Source of the DNA: Sulfurisphaera tokodaii str. 7
GTDB taxonomy: Archaea > Thermoproteota > Thermoprotei_A > Sulfolobales > Sulfolobaceae
DNA: 64,000 nt
Direction: 5' to 3'
Assembly: GCF_000011205.1 (NCBI RefSeq)
Contig: NC_003106.2
Location: forward strand, 1,750,001-1,814,000
Shown piece after piece: positions 20,474 through 28,698 of this stretch (within the stretch, counting starts at the first letter, position 1; each line of letters opens with the position of its first letter). The notes beneath the pieces are model-generated. The model saw only the letters and a list, made by a program, of their open reading frames with translations. It was not told where the DNA came from and searched no databases. A program made the position numbers and the translations under genes.

Positions 20474-21997
20474 ATGGAGAAAAAAACAAATTACTTAAGA
20501 AAGGAACTTAGCTTATTAAATTTAGTAATTATTGGTATAGCGGGTGCCGTAGGAACCGGAGTACTATTTAGCTCTGCTGGAATGGCAGCATTGGCTGGTC
20601 CAGCAATTGTAATATCTTGGCTCCTTGGAGGTATATTTTATTTATTTATAGGCCTTACTTATGTTCAACTTGCGTCTTATTATCCAGAAGCTGGAGGACC
20701 TTCTAGGTACCCATTATATTCTCACGGAAGAATCACTAATTTAATAAATGCCTTTTCTGATCTGATTTGGTATTTGTTTATTCCACCTATCGAGGCTTTA
20801 GCAGTAGTAGAAGGGTTAAATTATTTCACTAGTAATTACAAGATTGTTTTGATTAACAGTAATGGTTTTCCTACACTCTTAGGAGCTATAATAGGAGTTT
20901 TAATTATGCTACTCTTTATACCGTTTAATTATTATAGCGTGAGATTTTTTGGTATGTCCACAACTTGGTTCGGAAGCATAAAGCTCTTGCTATACTTGGC
21001 CGTACTTTTAGGTTTTTTAATTTATTTCTTTCATTTCAGTAATTTTACAGCATATGGAGGATTTGCTCCCTTCGGTTTTGCGGGAATATTCAGTGCAATT
21101 CCATTAGCGATGTTTGCATTTGGCGGAATAGGGGTAATACCAGATTATGCAGAAGAGACTAAAGATCATAGTGTGTTGGGAAAAGCCATAATTTATACTG
21201 TACTAGGACAAACTGCGATTTATGTTGCATTTGCTATTGCATTTATAGCCGCATTAGATTGGAAAGGTTTAGGAATTTCTCCAGGAAATTGGGCGGCTTT
21301 GAGTAATCTCCCGGGAAATCCGTTTATTGACATTGCTGGTACCAGAGGAGTAATTTCCTTGCTAGTATTAACCGGAATTATAGGAATCATTGGTCCTTTT
21401 GTCACTGGTTATATTTATCAAGGTGGGGGTATGAGAGTTCTATTTGCTATTAGTAGATCTAAATATGTTTCTGAAAAAATCCAGGAATTAAATAAATATT
21501 CCATCCCACTTTGGGCGTTAATAGTATTTGTTATAGTAGGAGCAGTTGTTGCCTATATTGCGGCACCTCTTCCAACAATATACGGTTTAATAAGCGATTC
21601 CGTAGTAGCAGGTTATATAGGTTTCTCTGCAAATCCAGTTGCAATGCAAGCGTTAATATCTAAAGGTAAGATGAAGCCAATGATAGCTGGGTCTAATATA
21701 ATCTCTGCACTGGCATTTATTTTCGCATCTTTAATAATATATTGGAGCGGTTGGCCATCAGTACCTTATGCAGTTCTATTGCTACTTATAGCTTGCATAG
21801 TTTTCTCGGTAGTTTACAAGGTAAAAGAAGACTTTTGGAATTCCATATGGTATATTGCTTATATAGGCTTCTTGACTTTAATGACCTTCATAGGTGATAA
21901 TGGGGCTTTAGCAATACTAAACTTTTATGAGGCTTCTGCTGTTACAGCGATAGCTTCATTAATTTTCTATTATTGGGGTATAAGGTCTTCAAAATGA
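20474..21997 (+). CDS. APC-superfamily amino-acid permease
   Basis: 507 residues with about twelve hydrophobic segments. The first has the APC unwound-helix signature GAVGTGVLF, and YPEAGGPSRY after the second segment is the conserved cytoplasmic loop. The central PDYAEE in the sixth helix is also typical. It should take up an amino acid or small amine with protons, in keeping with an acidophile. Monocistronic; ATG start directly after a basic-acidic N-terminus MEKKTNYLRKEL. The promoter region abuts an R4-like end. The substrate cannot be told from sequence. Confidence 0.88.
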   Translation: MEKKTNYLRKELSLLNLVIIGIAGAVGTGVLFSSAGMAALAGPAIVISWLLGGIFYLFIGLTYVQLASYYPEAGGPSRYPLYSHGRITNLINAFSDLIWYLFIPPIEALAVVEGLNYFTSNYKIVLINSNGFPTLLGAIIGVLIMLLFIPFNYYSVRFFGMSTTWFGSIKLLLYLAVLLGFLIYFFHFSNFTAYGGFAPFGFAGIFSAIPLAMFAFGGIGVIPDYAEETKDHSVLGKAIIYTVLGQTAIYVAFAIAFIAALDWKGLGISPGNWAALSNLPGNPFIDIAGTRGVISLLVLTGIIGIIGPFVTGYIYQGGGMRVLFAISRSKYVSEKIQELNKYSIPLWALIVFVIVGAVVAYIAAPLPTIYGLISDSVVAGYIGFSANPVAMQALISKGKMKPMIAGSNIISALAFIFASLIIYWSGWPSVPYAVLLLLIACIVFSVVYKVKEDFWNSIWYIAYIGFLTLMTFIGDNGALAILNFYEASAVTAIASLIFYYWGIRSSK

Positions 21998-22113
21998 GTA
22001 AGTGTTTTTAAGAATGTAAGTGACATACAGCTTTTAATCTCGATAATCTTGATGAGGAAGCTAAAATTTTAGTTTTTTGGATATTTTCTTCAAATTAGTG
22101 TGTAAATTTTAAG

Positions 22114-22199
22114 ATTACTTTTCTCTTATGAGACTAGTACATTTTGGATATTATCCACACTACAAAACCAAAATTACTTTTCTCTTATGAGACTAGTAC
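22114..22199. CRISPR. Two-repeat CRISPR-like locus
   Basis: Two identical 27-bp direct repeats (22114-22140 and 22173-22199, containing ACTTTTCTCTTATGAGAC) flank a 32-bp unique sequence. Counting the final 24 bp as the repeat leaves a 35-bp spacer, within the crenarchaeal range. CTCTTATGAG is partly palindromic. Only two repeats exist and there is no cas gene beside them. It may be an orphan remnant of an array or just a chance short duplication. The rest of 21998-22375 is AT-rich with no gene. Confidence 0.4.
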
Positions 22200-22375
22200 T
22201 ATGGAGTATTTCAAAAGAAGGAAGCTCTCATCCATTTAGCCCCCTTAAGAGAAAAAGGAAAATGAGTGTTATCCCTATAACAGTTTCCTTAAGCTCCCTA
22301 ATAGAGCTGAGGAAGAGTGCCATTAATATCATTACACTTTATCCCAATTTTCGTAATGTCGTAGGAATATTCGTA

Positions 22376-22702
22376 TTATATTTCTACGTACTCTTTGATG
22401 AACTTTAAAAAGAAATCCTCTTCGTTCTTCATAAGTACTTGAACATTTATTACAACTATTTCCTCATCTATTCCGTTAAGTATTTCCAGAGCCCTCCTAA
22501 TCTTCTCCCTATCTGTTAGTTTCTCGTCATAAAATACTGCTATATCTAAATCACTACTACCCGTGATTTTGCCCTTAATTACCGATCCAAATACTACTAC
22601 CTTATCAACTCTTCCCAATTTCTCAGCAGCTAACTTTACTTTTTCCGCAATCTTCTTCCAGTTACTTTCTAGATATTTTATGTAATCTAGCCCTCGCACC
22701 AC
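22376..22702 (-). CDS. mntA: MNT-type nucleotidyltransferase (second HEPN/MNT module)
   Basis: 108 residues. The signature is FGSVIKGKITGSSDLDIAVF, i.e. GS-x3-G and the metal-binding D-x-D, followed by an acidic strand EEIVVINVQV that supplies the third acidic residue. It overlaps the HEPN gene upstream by 16 bp. Expected to be the antitoxin that modifies and silences its HEPN partner. It is distinct in sequence from the module at 15.8-16.5 kb. Confidence 0.75.
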   Translation of the reverse strand: MVRGLDYIKYLESNWKKIAEKVKLAAEKLGRVDKVVVFGSVIKGKITGSSDLDIAVFYDEKLTDREKIRRALEILNGIDEEIVVINVQVLMKNEEDFFLKFIKEYVEI

Positions 22703-23100
22703 TTCTCACCCCATATTTTCTTCACTAGAGGTAAAATTATGTTTTCTACTGTATCTAAACAATCTGAGGCTAAATCAGAATCAACATCTATTGGGGAATA
22801 TTGGCCCTCAAATCTGCTAAGTTCTACTAAGTTGAGCTCCTTTCTCTTTTCCTTAACTAATCTGCCTATCTCTTCTAGTTTAGTTAAGTTAGCCAATTCA
22901 CTTAAAAGCTTCCTAATGTTATGGGTTTCTGGATATACGAAACCGAGAAATAAATAAGTTGATTTTATTAATAGTTCAGCAGAAATTTGACAGTTCGTAG
23001 CGGCAACATCATAAAGTCCTTCATGGAATACGTCTTTAGCAACTTTTAAGTAACTTAATGCCCTTCTACAGAGTAAAGAGGCTTTTTCGTATGAACTCAT
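22687..23100 (-). CDS. hepT: HEPN-domain protein (second HEPN/MNT module)
   Basis: 137 residues, helical throughout: ASLLCRRALSYLKVAKDVF, GLYDVAATNCQISAELLIKS, THNIRKLL. This is the HEPN pattern. The arrangement HEPN then MNT with a short overlap matches the toxin-antitoxin family. It may act as an RNase, or as a simple partner of the nucleotidyltransferase. ATG start at 23100. Confidence 0.7.
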   Translation of the reverse strand: MSSYEKASLLCRRALSYLKVAKDVFHEGLYDVAATNCQISAELLIKSTYLFLGFVYPETHNIRKLLSELANLTKLEEIGRLVKEKRKELNLVELSRFEGQYSPIDVDSDLASDCLDTVENIILPLVKKIWGEKWCEG

Positions 23101-23433
23101 CTATATTATGTTAGAGAGTAGGCATAAAAGCTTCGTTTATCTCCTCAAATAAGTCTTGGATCATTCGCTTTGTTACTTCCTATTCTATGAAAATGAGATA
23201 TTTTTGTTGTTTCCATGAAATTTTATATTATGCATAAAATTATTCATGTAAAGTGATGAAATCAAATGTAAGTTTAATAGCCCTTCGGTTTTCTATTAGT
23301 TTTGAGCTGAAATTACGTAAAAAAGAAGAGGATAATGAGTGCACTTAATATAGCAAAAAGCACTAATTATTCTAACTGGAAAGCATTTCTTGCATAAAAG
23401 GCTTCACAGCTTTATATTAAGGATGTTTATTAC

Positions 23434-23767
23434 GAGACGGCGTCTAATTCGTAATTAATATAATTTACTTTATTAACAAAATTTTCATAGGAAAAAACAA
23501 GAATTATAGAACACAACTGATAGAATAATATCTAAGAGAATTGCATCTATATTATATCATGAGTTGAATTCTTAATCAAAAACCACTCTAGGAAAGTTCT
23601 TTTAACTTTGATTACTGAAAATTACGAGATTATTTGCAGTCACTTTAAAAAACTGATTTTGTATTATCATACTTGTCGTAATTAAGTGAATTTAATTCTA
23701 GGTAAACATGTTTTATAACTTTTTACTTTATTTAGTTATTCACGTTAATTACACATTGGACGCTCTC
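23434..23767 (+). repeat. R2 non-autonomous element, copy 1
   Basis: 334 bp. The ends are GACGGCGTCTAATTCGTAAT on the left and, inverted, GAGAGCGTCCAATGTGTAAT on the right. The last ~115 bp match the reverse complement of 27353-27470, and the first ~55 bp match the other end of that copy. It has no coding content, and I see no target duplication. Together with its flanks it fills 23101-23862, where there is no gene. Confidence 0.75.
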
Positions 23768-23862
23768 TCGTGGATCACATAAGCTTCGCATGAAATTAAA
23801 AAGAAGTTACGCCACAAATTAGAGGAATAAAGGCTTTTAAATTCTCGTAACAAAATTCTTAT

Positions 23863-24861
23863 GTGAAATCACTAAAAGAAGTTATCCTAGAAGTTCTTGA
23901 AAGAGCTGATGAAGAGTTGTCTAAGATGCAACAGAATAAGATTGAAGAAATTTTTAAGGAATTTTCTAGTTCCGATTTCCCTTTGAAAGTTTATCCTGAT
24001 CCCGCTTTATTCCAAATAGATTTTACACTGTGGTACGGGCTATTCTACAGAAACCGTGAAACAGATAAGACGATTTTTGAAGAAGTCTTACAAAAATTCG
24101 ATAAAGAGGCATTAGATAAAGTCAAAAGCATGAAGATAATATCAGGGAACTTCAGCATTAGGGGATTTCAGAGAATAAACGATAGATACTATGTAAAACT
24201 TTATAACAGTATAGGTGAATTTGTAGTGGAAGTAGGAAAGCAAGAATGGGAAACCCAACAAAAGATCAAAAACACTCACACGATCGCATGCCATATTATG
24301 AGCTATAATGGAAAATACTACTTAGTTGGTGTAGTAGAGTACATCCCCTTGGTAGATGAAAATGGTCTTATAATGCCTACATATGTGGATAAGGCTTTAG
24401 AAATGGTAGACAGTACAAAGTTAAAGGCTATAGAGGACTTAAATGTGACGGATAAGACAACGTTAAAGCAATGTCTCTCTAAATATCCCGCACAGTGGAT
24501 AGATCAGATATGTGATACCTTAAACATTAAGGGAAGAGTTAAGAAAGAAAAAATAGATGCAATAACTGAATTCTATACAAAAAACCTAGATAAAATATTA
24601 GAAAAATTACCAGAGGAGGCTATAGAGATACTAAGACTAATTCTAAAGGAGGGAGGTGTAGTGAAATATGGCAAGCTGTCTAAGAAGTTCTTAGATGACA
24701 CTTCGTACTTTCACCATGAACCTAAGACTCCTTTGGGTATTTTAAGATTTTATTGCCTAGTGTTTGTAGGAAAAATGAATATAAATGGTAAAAATTATAA
24801 GGTAGCGATAATACCTTCTGACTTGAGAGATGTACTAAAGAAGCAACTAGATTTTGTGTAG
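23863..24861 (+). CDS. Protein of unknown function
   Basis: 332 residues from a GTG start; the nearby ATG at 23861 is out of frame and followed at once by a stop. An acidic, helical N-terminus is followed by a beta-rich middle (FSIRGFQRINDRYYVKLYN; KYYLVGVVEYIPLV) and a C-terminal part that could be a winged helix (EAIEILRLILKEGGVVKYG). No known motif. It lies alone between mobile elements, as accessory or defence genes often do, but I can assign no function. Confidence 0.5.
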   Translation: MKSLKEVILEVLERADEELSKMQQNKIEEIFKEFSSSDFPLKVYPDPALFQIDFTLWYGLFYRNRETDKTIFEEVLQKFDKEALDKVKSMKIISGNFSIRGFQRINDRYYVKLYNSIGEFVVEVGKQEWETQQKIKNTHTIACHIMSYNGKYYLVGVVEYIPLVDENGLIMPTYVDKALEMVDSTKLKAIEDLNVTDKTTLKQCLSKYPAQWIDQICDTLNIKGRVKKEKIDAITEFYTKNLDKILEKLPEEAIEILRLILKEGGVVKYGKLSKKFLDDTSYFHHEPKTPLGILRFYCLVFVGKMNINGKNYKVAIIPSDLRDVLKKQLDFV

Positions 24862-25089
24862 TTACTGTAGCCTCATATTTATTCTTGTTGAGGTGATTTA
24901 AGGGTTTAATTGTAGTATTCTCTAGGACTAGTATAGTCATTATCCATAATAGGCACTACAAGCTAAGCCCTTCTAATAAACTTGGTTTTGCAACCGTAGG
25001 AATTACAAAGGAGTAAAAAGACTTGTTTTGATTTAATTTAAGTTAACTAGATAATTGTATCAACAATATTTATTTTGTAATTTTCAGAT

Positions 25090-25271
25090 AGCACTTATAG
25101 GAAAATCGTTACATTTTTACGTTACGTTAAACAAATGTAAGATATATTGTCTTATTAACTGAAAATTCCTTGTGATTAACGAAATAAAGTAAGGAAGTAA
25201 ATTCAAAGTATTTATTAGTTAATGAGCAAATATTATAATTTTTTATGGTGAGGGAATTTCCTTAAACTACT
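25090..25271 (+). repeat. R1 element, copy 3
   Basis: 182 bp, nearly identical to copy 4 at 33173-33354. The ends are AGCACTTATAGGAAAATCG and, inverted, AGTAGTTTAAGGAAATTCC (14 of 19 positions shared). The octamer TTCAGATA occurs at 25083-25090 and again at 25273-25280, a probable target duplication. The intact duplication marks it as relatively recent. Confidence 0.8.
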
Positions 25272-25454
25272 ATTCAGATATCATGCCCCTTAACACTTAC
25301 TAAGAAAAAGATTATATAATTCTACAAAGAGGTAATTGTATTACATAGCGTAAGTTGATTTAGTTTGTTACAATATAACCCTTTAGTCCCATTGCTGATG
25401 TGAAATCAAATATTTAATCATAAAATGAAATTATAAAGAAGCTTGAATTACCCA

Positions 25455-25657
25455 GAGGGATTCACGGTTCTTTTGCGAATTGTAATATTCTCATAGAATT
25501 GGAATAATTCTATGAAGAAATAGTTGATTATATGCCATTACCCCCATTAAGTCCGCGGTACAAACTCCTTGGTCGCTCCAATTGCAAATGTACAATAAAT
25601 TTTTTAACTTCAAAATGAAAAAATAAAATGAATTTGCAAAGGAGCTGCGAATCTCCC
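25455..25657. repeat. R4 non-autonomous element with perfect 9-bp target duplication
   Basis: 203 bp. The inverted ends read GATTCACGGTTCTTTTGCG on the left and, inverted, GATTCGCAGCTCCTTTGCA on the right. The 9-mer AATTACCCA directly precedes (25446-25454) and follows (25658-25666) the element. Internally CATAGAATT and AATTCTATG form a small hairpin near 25492-25514. No ORF of note. The right end lies ~50 bp before the start of the coiled-coil gene at 25710. Confidence 0.8.
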
Positions 25658-25709
25658 AATTACCCAATAGCAAGGTTTTTTATTCTATTAATTCGAGATA
25701 TACTTAGAT

Positions 25710-26588
25710 ATGTCATTAGCTAATGAGATCAAAAAGGTCTTAATGGAGAACCCCTCTATCTTAGCAGATGTACTGGCATCTAAGCCTGAAATTCTCTATC
25801 AAGTCTTAGCAAAGCTTATGCCTTGGCAGAATTTAGCCACAAAGCAAGATTTAGAGGAATTAAAAACTACGTTGAGGCAGGAAATAGAAGAAATAAGGAA
25901 AAACATGGCAACAAAACAAGAGTTGGAGGAAATAAAGAAAGTAATGGCAACAAAGGATGATATTAAGGACATGGCAACAAAAGAGGATCTGAAGAACTTA
26001 GCTACTAAACAAGAGTTGGAGGAAATAAAGAAAGTAATGGCAACAAAAGAGGACATCAAAAACATGGCAACAAAGGACGATTTGAAGAGTTTGGCAACAA
26101 AACAAGAGTTGGAGGAAATAAAGAAAGTAATGGCAACAAAGGATGATATTAAGGACATGGCAACTAAAAAGGATATTAAGAAGTTAGAGGTATGGATTAG
26201 CGCCTTAGGTGCTAGATGGGGTATTGTTGCTGAAGATGTTTTTAGGCAAGGTATCATAGAGTTATTGTCCAATGCCGGTTGGAAAGTCGATAGAGAGATT
26301 ATTTTCGATAAAGATGGTTTTGTTTATGGTTATCCCTCTGAAGTCGAGATTGATGTTGTTTTGAGTGATGGTAAGGTTATTTTAGTTGAGTTGACCGCCT
26401 CATTGAAGAGGGGCGAGTTAATCCAGATAAGTAGGAAGAGGGAGTTGTATGAGAAGTTAAAGGGTAAAAAGGTTTCTGAGGTTATTGTAGTTACTCCTTT
26501 TATAGATGATAAGAATGAGGAAAGGGTTATAGCTATAGCTAATTCCTTAGGTATTAAGATAATTAAGCCCGGTGAGATAAATAGTTAA
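25710..26588 (+). CDS. Repeat coiled-coil protein with C-terminal PD-(D/E)XK-like domain (DUF3782-like)
   Basis: 292 residues. A helical head (1-42) is followed by a coiled-coil made of three 31-residue units (69-161), each composed of ATKQELEEIKKVM plus two short MATKxDIKx modules. The underlying 93-bp DNA repeats are almost identical. From about 160 the sequence WISALGARWGIVAEDVFRQG leads into a C-terminal nuclease-like fold with EVEIDVVL and VILVELTAS. Asp215 and Glu227 sit where the PD-(D/E)XK acids belong, but the usual Lys is replaced by Thr. It shares the same architecture as 14038-14991 with a different repeat. Role unknown. The ATG start sits just after an R4 end. Confidence 0.6.
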   Translation: MSLANEIKKVLMENPSILADVLASKPEILYQVLAKLMPWQNLATKQDLEELKTTLRQEIEEIRKNMATKQELEEIKKVMATKDDIKDMATKEDLKNLATKQELEEIKKVMATKEDIKNMATKDDLKSLATKQELEEIKKVMATKDDIKDMATKKDIKKLEVWISALGARWGIVAEDVFRQGIIELLSNAGWKVDREIIFDKDGFVYGYPSEVEIDVVLSDGKVILVELTASLKRGELIQISRKRELYEKLKGKKVSEVIVVTPFIDDKNEERVIAIANSLGIKIIKPGEINS

Positions 26589-27100
26589 GATAAACTTCAT
26601 GACCTTAACAATTTGAATTATAAATCTGAGTGTATAATTATTTAATGTATAATGAATTTTACTGCTTTGTTAAATTTTCCCCTCCTTAGTAGCTGAGAAT
26701 TTTTACCTTTATGATTCTGGTGAAGCTAAAAACTTTCTGCTAAAGTTTTATGTTATCTTAGCTGTATTATTTCACTTTAATTATAATCCGCAAATTGATA
26801 GTCGAAAATTTAAATGTTAAAACCATTTTAAAAGTTATAGCGTAGGTTAAGGGGTGAGAAAGCTTAATTGGAGGGAATTGCTATTCTTTAATCATTTTCG
26901 AGTATAATTAGTGCACTTTTTAAGGATTTCTGCATTTTCTAAGATATTAAACCTTTATTTTCTATGTGGTAAATTATTATCTTACTGCTTCGTTTACTAA
27001 CTTATTCACTCCTTTTTCGTTTTCTGCGAATTCTTTGTAATTTTTTATTCAATATAACTTAATAGATGGTGCTCAAATTATTATAAGTATAGTACCACTT
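26589..27100. other. Gene-free stretch
   Basis: About 510 bp of AT-rich DNA with scattered stops in all frames. I see no gene, repeat or hairpin that I can support. Confidence 0.3.
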
Positions 27101-27192
27101 TTCGTAGAAGGGAAAGAGAGCTCAAACTTTTAGAGGAGAGTTACAAAGAGGATATAGCACAACCCACAATTATTACGGGAGGAGAAGGATAG
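27101..27192 (+). pseudogene. Relic of an archaeal-type ATPase N-terminus
   Basis: One frame reads RREREL-KLLEESYKED followed by AQPTIITGGEG and stop; the expected leading FV is in another frame just upstream. The pattern F-V-x-R-E-x-E-L-x-x-L-E opens archaeal STAND-type ATPases. Only this scrap survives. It is the second such relic in the window (the other is 7431-7558). Confidence 0.4.
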
Positions 27193-27352
27193 AGAAGACG
27201 GAGAAATAATTAAGCAGTTGAGTAGGGAAAGATAGCTATTTACCATTTATGTACTTAAGACGGACTGACAGGTACTGTTAACAAGCTGAAAGAGAAATTT
27301 ACAGATTCATGGGGAAAGCATATTTCAAGTCCATAAACGCAAGTTTAGACGA

Positions 27353-27684
27353 GAGAGCGTCCAATGTGTAATTAATGTGAATAACTATACAAAGTAAAAA
27401 GTTATAAAACATGTTTACCTAGAATTAAACTCACTTAATTATGAAGAGCATGATAATATAAAATCAATTTATTAAATGTAGTTACAAATAATTCCGTAAT
27501 TTTCGATAATAAAGGCTAAGAAAGCTTTTCTAGTATGTTCTATAATATAGAGTTCAACACAAAGTATAATCTAGGTGTAACCTCAATTAAGTATTACTAT
27601 GCCAGTTGAGTCTGTGATACTTATTTTTCATATGAAAATTTTATTAATAAAGTAAATTACGTTAATTACACATTGAACGCTCTC
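27353..27684 (-). repeat. R2 element, copy 2 (inverted relative to copy 1)
   Basis: 332 bp with near-perfect inverted ends of ~27 bp (GAGAGCGTCCAATGTGTAAT on the left and, inverted, GAGAGCGTTCAATGTGTAAT on the right). It matches the reverse complement of 23434-23767 over both ends, while the centre has diverged. The two copies flank a 3.6-kb block holding the 332-residue ORF, R1, R4 and the coiled-coil nuclease-like gene. Confidence 0.75.
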
Positions 27685-27782
27685 ACGTGTTTTATACTTT
27701 CCGTTCAATTTATCATGGTAAAGTCATCTTTATTTAGATTGTTGTAACAAAATTTTTTGCCACATAATAGTAGGTAATTAAT

Positions 27783-28406
27783 ATGACAAAACGCGGGGCA
27801 AGCCTCGCCTTTTAAAGCGGGGTAAAGTTTTTAATCTTAGCTTAAAACTATTAATAAAGTGCGGGGAAGCCCACAAAGGTGGGCATACTGAAGATATGTG
27901 TCCCCGCACAGAACTACATATCCCCGAGTCCCCAAGAGCCAAGAGCAGAGGGCAACTCTTGGTGAGGGATAGGGGTAATGGGCTGAAGACCCAGCCCGTG
28001 GTCTACCGCTGGATGAACGGAGCGGGGTGGGTGCTTTACGCACCCACTAGCTATGAAGTTGTGAGGATGAAGGTGGTAAACCACAAACCTATGAACCGCC
28101 CTAAGGGAACCCTCGCCCTTTAGGGCGGGGAAGAGGTCAGAGAATGGGTTACGATCTCAACTAAGGTCAGAAAGGAAATAGTTGAAAAAGCAAGAAAGTA
28201 TGATTAATATCTCTGAAGTGTTAAGAAAAACTTTGGATGATGAAATAGTGAAGAAAGAAGAGGAAGAGGCTAGAAAGTCTTCTAGGAGGATAGCCGAAGA
28301 ATTAAATCTGACTGTAAGAGATGTTGTGAAACTTATTAGAGAGGATAGAGAAAGTGAAATACGTTTTAGATATGTCGGCAATTATCAGATTAATCCAAAG
28401 GCTTAA
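27783..28406 (+). pseudogene. vapB: vapB antitoxin gene, interrupted and frameshifted
   Basis: The ATG at 27783 and the following AC are separated from the rest of the gene by a 353-bp element (27788-28140). Joining ATGAC to the base after the element gives M-T-E-W-V-T-I-S-T-K-V-R-K-E-I-V-E-K-A-R-K-Y, a typical Sulfolobales VapB (CopG/AbrB-like) start. A second lesion, a 1- or 2-bp indel near 28203, shifts the frame; the remainder continues as INISEVLRKTLDDEI and ends DVVKLIREDRES. The gene is therefore dead twice over. The following vapC is also truncated. Confidence 0.75.
27788..28140 (+). mobile_element. 353-bp IS200/IS605-derived non-autonomous element, copy 1
   Basis: This element is nearly identical to the reverse complement of 34188-34540, also 353 bp. 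Both start AAAACGCGGGGCAAG directly after the motif ATGAC and end GGAAGAGGTCAG. Subterminal hairpins (CCTCGCC near the left end; CCTCGCCCTTTAGGGCGGGG at the right end) replace inverted repeats, as in IS605. The right end is homologous to that of the tnpB element at 44736 (GGGAACCCTCGCCCTT, then GTCAG). It carries no tnpA or full tnpB; an ~85-codon tail-like frame may be decayed tnpB 3' / guide-RNA DNA. It interrupts vapB after codon 1. Confidence 0.8.
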
Positions 28407-28533
28407 GGATAAATCGATAGATCTCTTAAAGGAGTGTATAAAGGCTAACTTAGTATATTATGAAATCGGGATTTCCTTTGGAGGGTTAAAAGACACGACT
28501 CATTATCTGACTTTTTTAAGGTTGATTTTGTAA
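28354..28533 (+). pseudogene. vapC: Truncated vapC toxin (PIN domain)
   Basis: A GTG start overlapping the end of vapB opens VKYVLDMSAIIRLIQRL, the first strand and helix of a VapC PIN domain with the conserved first Asp. It continues DKSIDLLKECI and LVYYEIGI, then loses similarity and stops at 59 codons instead of about 130. The remaining catalytic acids are absent, so no RNase is made. The loss of the toxin fits the survival of cells in which vapB is broken. Confidence 0.6.
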
Positions 28534-28668
28534 AATCCCTAGCTTTCTCTTGAAACCAATCAGAGTTGTAGAAATATTTTAGCAATTATGCCAAACTCGT
28601 TATCTTAGAATTTTCCAAGAGGGGGATTTATGAAGTTCAATGAGGTTTAACCGTACGTTATAATAAAG

Positions 28669-28676
28669 TATAAAAT
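28669..28676 (+). promoter_or_regulatory. TATA box before the 369-residue gene
   Basis: TATAAAAT lies about 26 nt before the ATG at 28699, fitting a leaderless transcript and supporting that start. Confidence 0.5.
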
Positions 28677-28698
28677 ACTCTAAGTCTAAAGCACAACT

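Noticed and set aside
25799-26272. 157-codon minus-strand ORF opposite the 31-residue repeats
   Set aside because: Same reason: repetitive Ser/Phe/Val composition produced by the complementary strand of the ATK repeats.
27896-28123. 75-codon ORF inside the 353-bp element (and its opposite-strand partners)
   Set aside because: It lies in DNA better explained as IS605 right-end/guide-RNA sequence; the same frame is fused to the SPFH remnant in the other copy without a start of its own.
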